A DNA stretch of 50,862 nt, taken from Clostridia bacterium. GTDB taxonomy: Bacteria; Bacillota; Clostridia; TANB77; CAG-508. Below the pieces are notes generated by a model. The model worked only from the letters and a program-made list of their open reading frames with translations. It did not search any database and had not been told where the DNA came from. Shown here one piece after another: positions 8,501 to 16,611 of this stretch. Every line of letters begins with the position of its first letter. Position 1 is the stretch's first letter. The stretch lies in contig JAFSBT010000002.1 of NCBI GenBank assembly GCA_017437145.1, positions 86,855 to 137,716 on the forward strand, read 5' to 3'. Made by a program: the position numbers and the translations under genes.

Positions 8501-8741
8501 TAGTTATATAGGAAAAACTTATATAACTATGTACCGAAAAGTAGAATATTATATTCTATTAATTGGTTATAGCTGATGTATATCAGCATTATTACTTGCG
8601 ATTAAGCAAGTTTATTGAATCAATGGCAATTTCTGCACTACTTTGCCCCTAAGATGCGTAGTGCTTTTCTGCCATTTAATATTTAAGGTAAGAAGATAAA
8701 CAAGTTATCCCCCGTAGCTTGTTATTTTTTTACCTTTTTTT
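8501..8741 (+). ncRNA. probable small structured RNA: chain of six hairpins ending in a terminator
   Basis: No gene lies between 8377 and 8843. Perfect stems follow each other: 8501-8510/8520-8529, 8542-8549/8551-8558, 8572-8577/8582-8587, 8594-8599/8606-8611, a two-level stem 8622-8628/8670-8676 with inner 8635-8641/8658-8664, and another two-level stem 8685-8691/8730-8736 with inner 8699-8704/8718-8723, running into seven T. The two large apical loops are C-rich (TTTGCCCC and TTATCCCCC), as in Gram-positive small RNAs that pair with ribosome binding sites. The T tail gives the + orientation. The 5' end is uncertain. A single-stranded-DNA promoter or transfer-origin function is an alternative. 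Confidence 0.55.
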
Positions 8742-8797
8742 AATTTTAAAAGGAAGGAGGATATTTTTTTAAGTTAAAGTTTTGAATACAAAGTAAG

Positions 8798-8814
8798 AAT
8801 CTCTAGTTGAGATT
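8798..8814 (+). other. small hairpin in the 5' leader of the element block
   Basis: AATCTC tagtt GAGATT stem, 29 bases before the next start codon. It is too weak for a terminator and might shape the leader. Confidence 0.3.
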
Positions 8815-8843
8815 AAAAATATTATAAAAGGAGTTTGATAACT

Positions 8844-9080
8844 ATGAAAACGTTTAGCTTAAGAAAAAAGAAGAAAGCTGGAGTTATTGATGAAGCTTTA
8901 GCATCTGAAATTGTGGAAATATTTGAAGAAAAGCTAGATGATTTGAAAATCACCTTAAATAGTGATAAGAAGTCTATTTTTAAACAAAAGAGTGATATTT
9001 TAAATGTTTTAAAACATGATTTATTGTTTGAAATAGCAGAATTTATAAGTATGAATAGGAAACAGTTTATTAAAAACTAA
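8844..9080 (+). CDS. small hypothetical protein, first gene of the element block
   Basis: Seventy-eight residues. ATG 8844 is ten bases after AAGGAG; the upstream in-frame TTG touches the ribosome site and is rejected. A basic N-terminus (KTFSLRKKKK) is followed by helices rich in Glu, Lys and Leu. No family was recognised. It opens a long co-directional run of single-stranded-DNA genes, so a nucleic-acid role is possible. Confidence 0.6.
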   Translation: MKTFSLRKKKKAGVIDEALASEIVEIFEEKLDDLKITLNSDKKSIFKQKSDILNVLKHDLLFEIAEFISMNRKQFIKN

Positions 9081-9103
9081 AAACCTAGAAAGGAGATAAA
9101 ATA

Positions 9104-9997
9104 ATGAATCAAAACGATTTTTTAGGTAATGTAAGAACTGGAACAAGAGGTGAAAAAGACAATCCTATAGCATTAAGTTATTTTGATGTTCACAAGGACA
9201 GATCAACATCAATGTTAGCAGTAGAAATTTTTAATCAAACATTTAATAAACCAACAGAACTTATAATAAAACCTGAAGGAGAAGATGCACTAAAAATTTA
9301 CTATGAGCTATACAAAGGTAAAACTTTAAAATGTATAGGTAATGATAAGTATGGTAAAATGTTAAACGACAAGGGTAAAAGAGAAAATATTGTATGTAAT
9401 AGTGAATGTGAGCATAGGAAGAATAATACCTGTAAAAAAAGGGGAAGGCTACATTTTAGAATTAAGGGTATTGAAGATGAAGGAGTATGGTGTTATCCAA
9501 TAGGGAGTGAAAATGGTATAGAAAATATCCAAAAGTATTTAGACTATATGAAGAAAAAAGATATTGATATCTCTAATGAATGGTTTAGGCTATTTTTGGA
9601 AGGACAATACAATGGTGCAAGAAAAAATTATATACCAGATATCCAGAGATTAAATTTAAAATTTAATAATGAACCAATACAAGATAATAAAAAAGAAGAG
9701 TCAAAACCTACAACTCAGGTGCAAAGTAGCCAAGATGAAAAGTTAAATTACATATTATACAAAGGTGCAAGAATGGTAAAAGTTCAAAATGAGAATTTAC
9801 CACAGTTATTATTTAAAACAACAAAAGGTGAAGATATTTTATATTTGCTAAATCAAAAATCTAATAAGAATATATTAAAGTTAGATAAGGAGTCTGTTAT
9901 ATTACCAACTAAAATTAATAATATTAATGGAGCTGTAATTTTAGAAGATTATAAAATAATAAGAGCAGTTCCGATAGAAGCAAAAAAAGCAGGATAA
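9104..9997 (+). CDS. zinc-binding element protein, possibly recombination-directionality-factor-like
   Basis: 297 residues. A central four-cysteine cluster (CNSECEHRKNNTCKKRGRLHF, about residues 102-124) is followed by a strand pattern ending in a short Tyr/Phe-rich helix (NIQKYLDYMKKK). Phage and element 'metal-binding/RDF-like' proteins have this order, but the resemblance is weak. The N-terminal ~90 residues look alpha/beta, and the C-terminal ~80 residues form a beta-rich domain after a Gln/Ser/Lys linker. The ribosome site AAAGGAGA is strong. A terminator overlaps the stop codon. Confidence 0.55.
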   Translation: MNQNDFLGNVRTGTRGEKDNPIALSYFDVHKDRSTSMLAVEIFNQTFNKPTELIIKPEGEDALKIYYELYKGKTLKCIGNDKYGKMLNDKGKRENIVCNSECEHRKNNTCKKRGRLHFRIKGIEDEGVWCYPIGSENGIENIQKYLDYMKKKDIDISNEWFRLFLEGQYNGARKNYIPDIQRLNLKFNNEPIQDNKKEESKPTTQVQSSQDEKLNYILYKGARMVKVQNENLPQLLFKTTKGEDILYLLNQKSNKNILKLDKESVILPTKINNINGAVILEDYKIIRAVPIEAKKAG

Positions 9998-10024
9998 ATT
10001 GGGTGTTTTATCTGCTTTTTTTAT
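9984..10024 (+). terminator. terminator overlapping the stop of the zinc protein gene
   Basis: AAAAAGCAGGATAAA / TTTATCTGCTTTTT stem with one bulged G and a run of seven T. It should trim expression of the genes downstream. Confidence 0.7.
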
Positions 10025-10044
10025 ATATCAGGAAGGGGTAAAAA

Positions 10045-10209
10045 ATGTTAAAAGTTTGTAAAAAAATATTAATAATACTACTTATAATAATCATGGAAAT
10101 AATATTATTTTCATGTAAGATTATATCTAAATTTTGGAGTAAATACAATAGGGATATTAAAAAAACATTTAATGAATTTCATGATGTATTAAGAAGAGAA
10201 ATTGCATAA
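10045..10209 (+). CDS. 54-residue single-span membrane peptide
   Basis: It starts at ATG 10045 with GGAAGGGG just upstream. A hydrophobic span (ILIILLIIIMEIILFSC) is followed by a basic, amphipathic tail. The arrangement resembles small regulatory membrane peptides or toxin-like peptides, but nothing proves either. It is packed 14 bases before the next gene. Confidence 0.5.
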   Translation: MLKVCKKILIILLIIIMEIILFSCKIISKFWSKYNRDIKKTFNEFHDVLRREIA

Positions 10210-10223
10210 GTAAGGATTTAGAT

Positions 10224-10778
10224 ATGACTAATAAATTTAAATATGGAGAAGTAGTATTTATTAATGGAAAAGGTAAAATTTCAAATAAACTAATCAAAAG
10301 TAAAATTGGGATAGTGAAGGAAAAAGAGTATTACTATAATGATTACTATGTAGAAGTTTTCTTCGGTCAAGATGATTGGTTTAATGAAAATGATTTAACA
10401 AGAGCTATTGAAAGAGTCAATGGCAAAACTAAAAAATATGATGTAATGATTGTATCTACATCAGATGGAATAAATAAAATATATGAAAGTTTAAAAGAAA
10501 TATCAAAAGATAACAAATGGGATAAGATAAATTTAAAAAAGAGATTTTCTAAAAGTAATATTGAATACTGTGCATTAGGTTGGAATAATACTTATTGGCC
10601 TGAAACAAATAAGTCTGTAATGGCAATAAATAACACTATTAAATCTTTTAGAGCAAATAACATTCCATATCAATATTTAATTGTTGGAAAAAATATTGAT
10701 TATTTAAAAAGGGAAGAATTTATTGAGAATGACTCAAATGTTGACGTTGTAGATATTTCAGTAAAATTAAAAATTTAG
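10224..10778 (+). CDS. hypothetical element protein
   Basis: 184 residues, no recognised family. The N-terminal ~65 residues look like an SH3-type barrel (FKYGEVVFINGKG, IGIVKEKEYYYNDYYVEVFFG, DDWFNENDL). The C-terminal part is alpha/beta (YDVMIVSTSDGINKIYESLKEI, IPYQYLIVGKN). Soluble. It lies between the small membrane peptide and the ERF gene with short spacing, so it is part of the element's DNA-processing operon. Confidence 0.6.
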   Translation: MTNKFKYGEVVFINGKGKISNKLIKSKIGIVKEKEYYYNDYYVEVFFGQDDWFNENDLTRAIERVNGKTKKYDVMIVSTSDGINKIYESLKEISKDNKWDKINLKKRFSKSNIEYCALGWNNTYWPETNKSVMAINNTIKSFRANNIPYQYLIVGKNIDYLKREEFIENDSNVDVVDISVKLKI

Positions 10779-10788
10779 GAGGATATAT

Positions 10789-11310
10789 ATGATAGCTGAA
10801 AAGATTATAAAAATTATGGAAGAAGTACAACCAGTAATACAACTAGATGATGACCAATATGGAGTGGAAAAGGCAATTCAAGTAATACATCCACTGTTAA
10901 TAAAATATAAAGTAATAATAATTCCTTTAAAAATACTTAATTGCTCAACTACAAATTCTAATAAATCAGCAAATATAGGAATGCTATATCAGTTCATTGA
11001 TGCTGAATCTAAGGAGAAGGAAGCTATTGAAGTTGAAATATTAGGTGGTGGCTTTGACGAAAAAGGTAATCGTGCTATATACAATGCTTTGTCTGGAGCT
11101 TATAGATATGCACTTCAACAAGTATTTGCATTTACAGTAAAAGATAGAGATGATGTTGAAAAAAGTAATGACAACAAAGAAGAAGGACAAGCAGTAAATC
11201 AAGCATCTGGTAATAATGTCGAACCTTCAAAAGAAGAACCAAAAGATGTAAATGAATTAACAAGTGATGAACTAGATAATCTATTTAGGTTTGATTCGGA
11301 GGTGGCTTAA
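10789..11310 (+). CDS. erf: ERF-family single-strand annealing protein
   Basis: 173 residues. The ERF superfamily pattern is visible: a long first helix (IAEKIIKIMEEVQPVIQLD), a strand pair around IPLKILNC, and the conserved GGGFDEKGNRAIYNALSGAYRYALQQVFAFTVKDRDD at about residues 85-121. The acidic, disordered C-terminus (EPSKEEPKDVNELTSDELDN) resembles a partner-binding tail. ERF anneals complementary single strands during recombination of phages and mobile elements. Its neighbours, a Rad50-like ATPase and SSB, fit this job. Confidence 0.85.
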   Translation: MIAEKIIKIMEEVQPVIQLDDDQYGVEKAIQVIHPLLIKYKVIIIPLKILNCSTTNSNKSANIGMLYQFIDAESKEKEAIEVEILGGGFDEKGNRAIYNALSGAYRYALQQVFAFTVKDRDDVEKSNDNKEEGQAVNQASGNNVEPSKEEPKDVNELTSDELDNLFRFDSEVA

Positions 11311-11311
11311 A

Positions 11312-12991
11312 ATGATAATAAAATCTATTAATAATGTTGTAGGATATAAAGCACTACCAGATGGCTTTAAAATGGATTTTGACGAGAAATTGACCTATAT
11401 TATAGGTGATAATGCAAAAACAAAATCGACTATCTTAGAAGTTCCATTTTATACATTAACGGGATATAACTTAACAGGAAGTGATAGAGATCATTTTAAA
11501 GACATTAATAGACCAAATTTAAGAAGTATAATAACTGATATTACCATTATCGATAATGAGGGCAGAGAAAGGAATATCGTGCGTTCTAAAGGTAAGGAAA
11601 ACTATATTCTAGTAGATGGATTAAAGACAACACAAAAAGATTTATCATCTTTATTTGATTATAGAGATGTTCATATTTTTACATGTGCATATAATCCATA
11701 TTATTTTAGAAGTTTAGAACAAGCAAAACAAAGAGAATTATTGGTTAATCTCTTACCTAGTATTAGTCCTAATGATGCTTTTGATTTATTGGATAATATG
11801 GATAAAGAAACTTTAGGTGGTCCAATTGTTGATATTAAAGGATATTGCGAAAATAAAAGAGCAGATAAAAAGTTATTAACAAAAGAGATAGATACTAATA
11901 ATGGGAAAATAGAAATATATCAAAAAACTGCTTTAATACAAGAAGGTGAAATATTAGAATTTACTGAAGCAACAGAACTTGAATATTTAGAGAAAAAATA
12001 TGAGGAACTTTTAAATAGTTCAGATAGCAATATTAACATTGCAGAACTTGAAACTAGCATTAGAAGTTTAGAACAGAGGTTGGATAATTTATTAAAGTTT
12101 GAGCTTGAAAAAATAAAAGTACAATATACTGAAGAAGTAGGTAAATTAAATAACATTAAATCTTCTAAATCTATATGTCCAAACTGTAAACAAGAGGTTA
12201 AAAATGAAAAAACCATAGAAAGATTAAGTTTATATTATTCTAACAATATTAATAATCTTAAAGATAAAATGAATACAATGAAAAATGATGTGAAAAGTAT
12301 GATGGATTTACGAAAAGTAAAAATTGAAGAGTATAATAAACTTAAAACTCCTGAAATGCAAAATATTGAATCTCAAAGAAAGGATATGAAAAAAAGACTA
12401 GAAGAACTTAAAAATAAACAACAAGAGATAATTGCACATAATAAGGAAGTTCAAATGAAGTCTAAGGCTATAAAAGAAGCTAAAAATATGCTTGATATAT
12501 TGAAAAAAGCAAATCAAGAGATATTAGCAGATATTGATAAAATAGAAATGCAATTAAAGGCTGCTGATAGATTAAAAAGAGCTACTATTCAAGCACAATT
12601 AAACAATGTAAAAGAATACTTAGATAAAGTGACAATTGATTTTAGCATAATTGATGAGAGAACAGGTGAACTTAAAGATGTATATATTGTTAAATACAAT
12701 GGTGTTGAATATAAAGACCTTTCAAAATCATATAAAATGAGAGCAGATTTCGAGATTGCAAATTTAATAAGTAGAGCTACTAAAATAAATAGTCCAATGA
12801 TTATAGATGATGCTGAAAGTATAACTAATATTAAAAGCATTCAAGACTTACAAGTTATAGTTTCATTAGTTGTTAAACATAGTGATTTAGAAGTTTTATA
12901 TGATTATCAAGAAGTATTAAAGAAATTTAAAAATTCTATAGATATGCAGATAAATTTGAATCAGTCACTTATGTTAGAGCAAGTAGCTTAA
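11312..12991 (+). CDS. Rad50/SbcC-like AAA ATPase with zinc hook
   Basis: 559 residues; the start ATG 11312 has GGAGG 14 bases before it. An earlier TTG frame is rejected because it would place a CGG codon in frame. Domain order: N-terminal P-loop near residue 31 (IGDNAKTKSTIL), coiled coil from about 200, zinc hook CPNC near residue 290, second coiled coil, and C-terminal Walker B MIIDDAES. Two odd points: the P-loop has Thr where GxxxxGKS has its last Gly, and Walker B has DD instead of DE. Both could reduce hydrolysis. It probably tethers or processes DNA ends together with ERF. Confidence 0.85.
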   Translation: MIIKSINNVVGYKALPDGFKMDFDEKLTYIIGDNAKTKSTILEVPFYTLTGYNLTGSDRDHFKDINRPNLRSIITDITIIDNEGRERNIVRSKGKENYILVDGLKTTQKDLSSLFDYRDVHIFTCAYNPYYFRSLEQAKQRELLVNLLPSISPNDAFDLLDNMDKETLGGPIVDIKGYCENKRADKKLLTKEIDTNNGKIEIYQKTALIQEGEILEFTEATELEYLEKKYEELLNSSDSNINIAELETSIRSLEQRLDNLLKFELEKIKVQYTEEVGKLNNIKSSKSICPNCKQEVKNEKTIERLSLYYSNNINNLKDKMNTMKNDVKSMMDLRKVKIEEYNKLKTPEMQNIESQRKDMKKRLEELKNKQQEIIAHNKEVQMKSKAIKEAKNMLDILKKANQEILADIDKIEMQLKAADRLKRATIQAQLNNVKEYLDKVTIDFSIIDERTGELKDVYIVKYNGVEYKDLSKSYKMRADFEIANLISRATKINSPMIIDDAESITNIKSIQDLQVIVSLVVKHSDLEVLYDYQEVLKKFKNSIDMQINLNQSLMLEQVA

Positions 12992-13002
12992 TAAGTAAAC
13001 AG

Positions 13003-13027
13003 AACTATCTTTTGAGATGGTTTTTTA
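13003..13027 (+). terminator. intrinsic terminator
   Basis: AACTATCT / AGATGGTT stem with one G-U pair and a T run, just after the Rad50-like gene. Confidence 0.7.
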
Positions 13028-13046
13028 TTTTTATAAGGAGGAAAAA

Positions 13047-13457
13047 ATGGACGTATATCAAGAGTTTGTTAAGTTGATGAAAAACAATAAAATAAAACCT
13101 GAACAAAAAATAACACTTTGTTATAGACAGGAATTTGGAGAACTAGCAGTATGTAAAACAAAATTTTATCATTGTGAAAAAGTACCATCATATAATAACT
13201 GCCCTGAAGATAGATACATTCTAAAAATATACCATTTACCAGTTGGAAAAAGGAATATGAGAACAATTAATATATTACCTGGTTGTTGTATGGTTATTTA
13301 TGATAATCATGTTGATATTGATGTAGATGATATAAACTACAATATTTCTTATAGAGATGGATTAAAAATCATGGAGAGTAAATATAGGCATTTTAGCAAT
13401 GAAGTTTTTAAAGATTTAGTAAGGAAATATCCAAATTATTTGCTAAGCAAGGTGTGA
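13047..13457 (+). CDS. hypothetical element protein
   Basis: 136 residues from ATG 13047, with AAGGAGG placed five bases upstream. It is beta-rich and cysteine-containing (LCYRQEFGELAVC, FYHCEKVPSYNNCPEDR), but without a clean CxxC pair, so zinc binding is unlikely. No family was recognised. It stands 18 bases before the amidoligase gene and may be co-transcribed with it. Confidence 0.6.
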   Translation: MDVYQEFVKLMKNNKIKPEQKITLCYRQEFGELAVCKTKFYHCEKVPSYNNCPEDRYILKIYHLPVGKRNMRTINILPGCCMVIYDNHVDIDVDDINYNISYRDGLKIMESKYRHFSNEVFKDLVRKYPNYLLSKV

Positions 13458-13475
13458 TATTAGGAGGAAAAGATT

Positions 13476-14264
13476 ATGCTTAAAATAAGAAAATTTTTAC
13501 AATATCGCAAATGTATAAGATGTGGAAAAGAATTTCTTGCTTTTCAAGTTCAAGAATTTAATCGTAAAAAAGAATGTATTTGTACTAATTGTAGAGATGT
13601 TCAAGATTATACAACAAGGAATTTTGAGACAAGAGGAAAAAAGACAGAAATGAGCTTTTCTTTTGAGTTTGAAACATCAAGAAGATGCAGTGAACTTTAT
13701 GAATTGTATAAATATGGATTTATAGCCTGTTATGATGGAAGTATTTCAGGATCTGAGTGGAAATCAGCAATTTTTAATAATCGTAAATCGTTTCATTATG
13801 TTTGTAGGCAAATAGATAAATTTAAAAAATATGTTGGAAGCAACTGTGGTACGCACCTTCATGTAGGTACACAATATAAAGATAAAATGCGACAATTCGA
13901 AAATGAGTTATTTAAACCGATTTTGCAAGTTATGAGAGATAATCCTGAAACAACAAAGAAATTTTGGGGTAGATATTTTGGACATTATTGCAGTCAGTAC
14001 ATAGATAATTGCAGATATAACAGCTTTAATACAAGGTCAAGCGTTGATACTCTTGAATTTAGATTATTAAAGTTTAAAAATGCAGAACAATATATAAAAG
14101 CTTGTGATTTTTGTATTTGGGTGACTAGATATATTAATTATCACATAAAAAAAGACAGCTTTAATACTGCAAAAGCAATTAAAGTTGGTGAGTTTATAAA
14201 AGAAAGATATAAGGAGGTATCAGGTACAAATGTGCAGATTAGTGTTAATGAACAAACAGGGTGA
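13476..14264 (+). CDS. putative amidoligase (PF12224-type) with N-terminal zinc ribbon
   Basis: 262 residues. Residues 13-40 form a zinc ribbon (CIRCGKEF ... CTNC). The rest has the amidoligase signature in order: FSFEFET near residue 60, YDGSISGSEWKS near 86, NCGTHLHVG near 124 and TLEFRLLKF near 191. This glutamine-synthetase-like fold joins an amine to a carboxylate at the cost of ATP. The next gene is a class II glutaminase domain, which could supply ammonia; such pairs have been predicted to modify peptides or proteins. The target is not visible. Confidence 0.8.
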   Translation: MLKIRKFLQYRKCIRCGKEFLAFQVQEFNRKKECICTNCRDVQDYTTRNFETRGKKTEMSFSFEFETSRRCSELYELYKYGFIACYDGSISGSEWKSAIFNNRKSFHYVCRQIDKFKKYVGSNCGTHLHVGTQYKDKMRQFENELFKPILQVMRDNPETTKKFWGRYFGHYCSQYIDNCRYNSFNTRSSVDTLEFRLLKFKNAEQYIKACDFCIWVTRYINYHIKKDSFNTAKAIKVGEFIKERYKEVSGTNVQISVNEQTG

Positions 14265-14976
14265 AAAAGAAATTAATAGAAGATATGGACTCAGTCAATA
14301 TTTAAAATATTTAGAAGAGAGCTATGGAGGACATGGAAATGGATTTATAGCTGTTAAAAATAAAAAAATTGTATCATACTCTAAAGGTATAAATCTTGAT
14401 GTAAGAGATATTGCTAATCAATTGAAAAATACAGAATATGATTGGGCAATTTTTCATACAAGACTTGCATCTGTTGGTAGTAAGAATGATAGAAATTGTC
14501 ATCCTTTTATAAAAGGCAGAAATATTATTGCAATGAATGGAACTGAGGATTCAGTTTCATTTTTAAGTGATGCAAAAGACATAACAGATACAGAAGCTAT
14601 ACTTGATATTATGAGTAAATACAATTTAGGATTAGCAGCACTTACAAATTTAAACAGTATATTTGTTGGATTTCAAAATGGAGAACCTTTTATGGTAGCT
14701 AATAATACAAGAAATATTATGCTTTTATATAAAAAAGAAAATGATGCTATCATATTTGCTTCAGAATTTCCAAAGAATCTTAGAAAAGATATTTATGAAT
14801 TTAAGGAATGCTATGTATGGAATAATGACGCTATAAATGAAAATATTATTAAGAAATACAAACCATCAAAACCTGTTAGCATATCTAAGTGGTATGATTA
14901 TTATGGGTTTGATGAAGTTTATGGACAAGGTTATTTTAAACGAAGTAATGAGGCAGGTGATAAATATGCCGTATAA
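14230..14976 (+). CDS. class II glutamine amidotransferase domain protein
   Basis: 248 residues. It begins Met-Cys, so Cys2 becomes the N-terminal nucleophile after Met removal, as in Ntn-type glutaminases. Also seen: FHTRLASVGSKNDRNCHPF near residue 78-96 (the HTRxAT...HPF substrate pocket) and FVGFQNG strands. It overlaps the amidoligase gene by 35 bases, which points to translational coupling. It would release ammonia from glutamine for the ligase. AAGGAGG lies 12 bases before the ATG, a long spacing, but Cys2 fixes this start. Confidence 0.82.
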   Translation: MCRLVLMNKQGEKEINRRYGLSQYLKYLEESYGGHGNGFIAVKNKKIVSYSKGINLDVRDIANQLKNTEYDWAIFHTRLASVGSKNDRNCHPFIKGRNIIAMNGTEDSVSFLSDAKDITDTEAILDIMSKYNLGLAALTNLNSIFVGFQNGEPFMVANNTRNIMLLYKKENDAIIFASEFPKNLRKDIYEFKECYVWNNDAINENIIKKYKPSKPVSISKWYDYYGFDEVYGQGYFKRSNEAGDKYAV

Positions 14977-15460
14977 CGTATCACATAAGAATATTTTAAA
15001 AAAATTAAATATTGCTAATGAAACAGGTAGATTTAAAAAATATCCTGATTTTTTATTGGGAAAAACTTGTTTAGTGAAAGTTAATGGAGATGACTACTTA
15101 AGACAAGATGAATTTATGATTAAAGCAGACTTTCCAATTCTTCCAAGAAGTATTATTGTTTATGGAAAAAAACATAGGCCTAGTGAAGATGATACTGACA
15201 ACATTTATTTAAATTACTGGTTAGAAGTATTTATAAAAACAATTGAGTGTGGGAAAATGACAAATAGACTTTTTAAAAAGAGTTCAAGTAAAAACGAGCT
15301 GACAATAGGTTTACCACTAACATTTAGAATGAATGCTTTTAATGGTTATTCTTGGAGTAAGGAAAATATTATAAAATTTCTATCCTGTTTGTTTGGAATA
15401 GAGATACAAGAATCATATTTCCATCAGCAGATATTCTTAGATTATGATTTAGCTGCATAA
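14966..15460 (+). CDS. third protein of the amidoligase cluster, function unknown
   Basis: 164 residues from ATG 14966, which follows AGGCAGGTGA; a longer frame exists upstream but lacks a ribosome site. It overlaps the glutaminase gene by 11 bases, so the three genes form one coupled unit. Alternating strands and helices (FLLGKTCLVKVNGDD, FPILPRSIIVYGKK, LNYWLEVFIKTIECGK). No motif was recognised; it could be a transferase or substrate adaptor for the ligase. Confidence 0.6.
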   Translation: MPYNVSHKNILKKLNIANETGRFKKYPDFLLGKTCLVKVNGDDYLRQDEFMIKADFPILPRSIIVYGKKHRPSEDDTDNIYLNYWLEVFIKTIECGKMTNRLFKKSSSKNELTIGLPLTFRMNAFNGYSWSKENIIKFLSCLFGIEIQESYFHQQIFLDYDLAA

Positions 15461-15488
15461 AAAATAAATAAAATGGAGGATAAAATAT

Positions 15489-15791
15489 ATGGAAAAAATA
15501 AGATATGAATCAGTTTACATTTTGAAACCTATTTTGACAAAGGAAGAAATAAACAAAATGATAGAAAGGTTAAGTGCTGTAATTGATGATAAAGGAAAAG
15601 TAATAGAAATTCAAAATATAGGAATAAAAAATCTTGCATATTTAATTAAGGGATTTGCACAAGGTCATTATTTAATAATGGATTTTGAAATAGATTCTGA
15701 TAAATATAAAGATGGAATTTCACAAATTGAGCAAAGAATAAGAACTTTTGAGGAAGTTATTAAATTTATAGTAATACGAAAAGAAGATTAA
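15489..15791 (+). CDS. rpsF: ribosomal protein bS6 homologue, element-borne
   Basis: One hundred residues, normal bS6 length. The bS6 fold is clear: YESVYILKPILTKEEINKMIERL, a central NIGIKNLAYLIKGFAQGHYLIMDFEI (WGxRxLAYxIxxxxxGxYxxxxF in the family) and a C-terminal VIKFIVIRKED. In chromosomes rpsF stands with ssb and rpsR. Here rpsF-ssb is kept, but no rpsR follows, and the neighbours are element genes. It may therefore be a second copy used by the element, for example in control of ssb. Confidence 0.88.
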   Translation: MEKIRYESVYILKPILTKEEINKMIERLSAVIDDKGKVIEIQNIGIKNLAYLIKGFAQGHYLIMDFEIDSDKYKDGISQIEQRIRTFEEVIKFIVIRKED

Positions 15792-15819
15792 AATTAAAAA
15801 AGAAGGGAGATAATTTAAT

Positions 15820-16227
15820 ATGAATAAAGTAATTTTATTAGGAAGATTAACAAAAGATGTGGAGGTTAGATATACTCAAAATAGTAATACATTAGTTTCA
15901 AGTTTTACACTTGCTGTTAATAGGAGATTTATAAAACAAGGAGAAGAAAGACAAGCAGACTTCATAAATATAGTAGCTTGGAGTAAACTTGGAGAATTTA
16001 TAAGTAAATATTTTAAAAAAGGACAACAAGTTTTAATAGCTGGAAGAATTCAAACTAGAAACTATGAAGATGATAATGGACAAAAACATTATATTACTGA
16101 AGTTATAGCAGAAGAAGCATATTTTGCAGATAGTAAGAAAGAAGGAGATAGTTCAAACAACAATGCTTCTATACCAGAAAGTAATGAATTTGGTGTAATT
16201 AGCAATGATGATGAGCTTCCATTCTAA
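15820..16227 (+). CDS. ssb: single-stranded DNA-binding protein
   Basis: 135 residues. OB fold at residues 1-105 (MNKVILLGRLTKDVEVRYT, SFTLAVNRRF, DFINIVAWSKLGEFISKYFKKGQQVLIAGRIQTRNY), a short linker, and the typical acidic tip DDELPF that recruits repair and replication proteins. Ribosome site AGAAGGGAG. It coats single strands during transfer and replication. It is placed directly after the S6 homologue. Confidence 0.97.
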   Translation: MNKVILLGRLTKDVEVRYTQNSNTLVSSFTLAVNRRFIKQGEERQADFINIVAWSKLGEFISKYFKKGQQVLIAGRIQTRNYEDDNGQKHYITEVIAEEAYFADSKKEGDSSNNNASIPESNEFGVISNDDELPF

Positions 16228-16240
16228 ATATTTCTAAAAT

Positions 16241-16272
16241 AAAGAAGGTGTAATTTATATTACATCTTCTTT
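16241..16272 (+). terminator. hairpin after ssb
   Basis: Thirteen-base stem AAAGAAGGTGTAA / TTACATCTTCTTT with one G-A mismatch. The T run is broken, so read-through is likely. Confidence 0.55.
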
Positions 16273-16320
16273 GAATTTTATAATGAAAAGAAGTTTAAAT
16301 TATATTAATGGAGGATAAAA

Positions 16321-16605
16321 ATGGAACAAAATAATAAAGTGAATTATTGCATAGTAAAAAGAAGAGTCGGAAAACAAAAAAGACAAGATGGCTTATTTTA
16401 TTATGATTTAAGACATTATGATAATAATTTAAGTAAATATGTAATTGAAGAAAATGTTTTTGTAAATTTTTACGGAACTATGATTACAGATAGACCAATA
16501 TTAAATGGGGAAGAGTATTTAGACTATAAGGATTTTTTCAATATTTACAATACTGTTAGAGATCAAAACTTGAATCCATTTAAAAAATACAAACAACAGA
16601 GGTGA
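16321..16605 (+). CDS. small hypothetical element protein
   Basis: Ninety-four residues with a perfect GGAGG seven bases before ATG. Basic N-terminal half (IVKRRVGKQKRQDGLFYYDLRHYD), with many Tyr and Asn. No family was recognised. It ends six bases before the methyltransferase gene, so the two are probably made together. Confidence 0.6.
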   Translation: MEQNNKVNYCIVKRRVGKQKRQDGLFYYDLRHYDNNLSKYVIEENVFVNFYGTMITDRPILNGEEYLDYKDFFNIYNTVRDQNLNPFKKYKQQR

Positions 16606-16611
16606 AAGCAT

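Noticed and set aside
8461..8741. CRISPR array or tracrRNA
   Set aside because: There are no repeated units and no cas genes; the stems differ in sequence.
8461..8741. T-box, 6S or other named riboswitch
   Set aside because: No T-box consensus, no long bulged 6S rod and no recognised ligand-binding core.
11217..11223. Spo0A box TGTCGAA inside the ERF gene, and another at 39919 in the decarboxylase gene
   Set aside because: Both lie deep inside coding sequence and are explained by codons; chance hits are expected.
11291..11311. TTG start of the Rad50-like gene upstream of 11312
   Set aside because: It has no ribosome site and would put CGG in frame as the third codon; ATG 11312 has GGAGG upstream.
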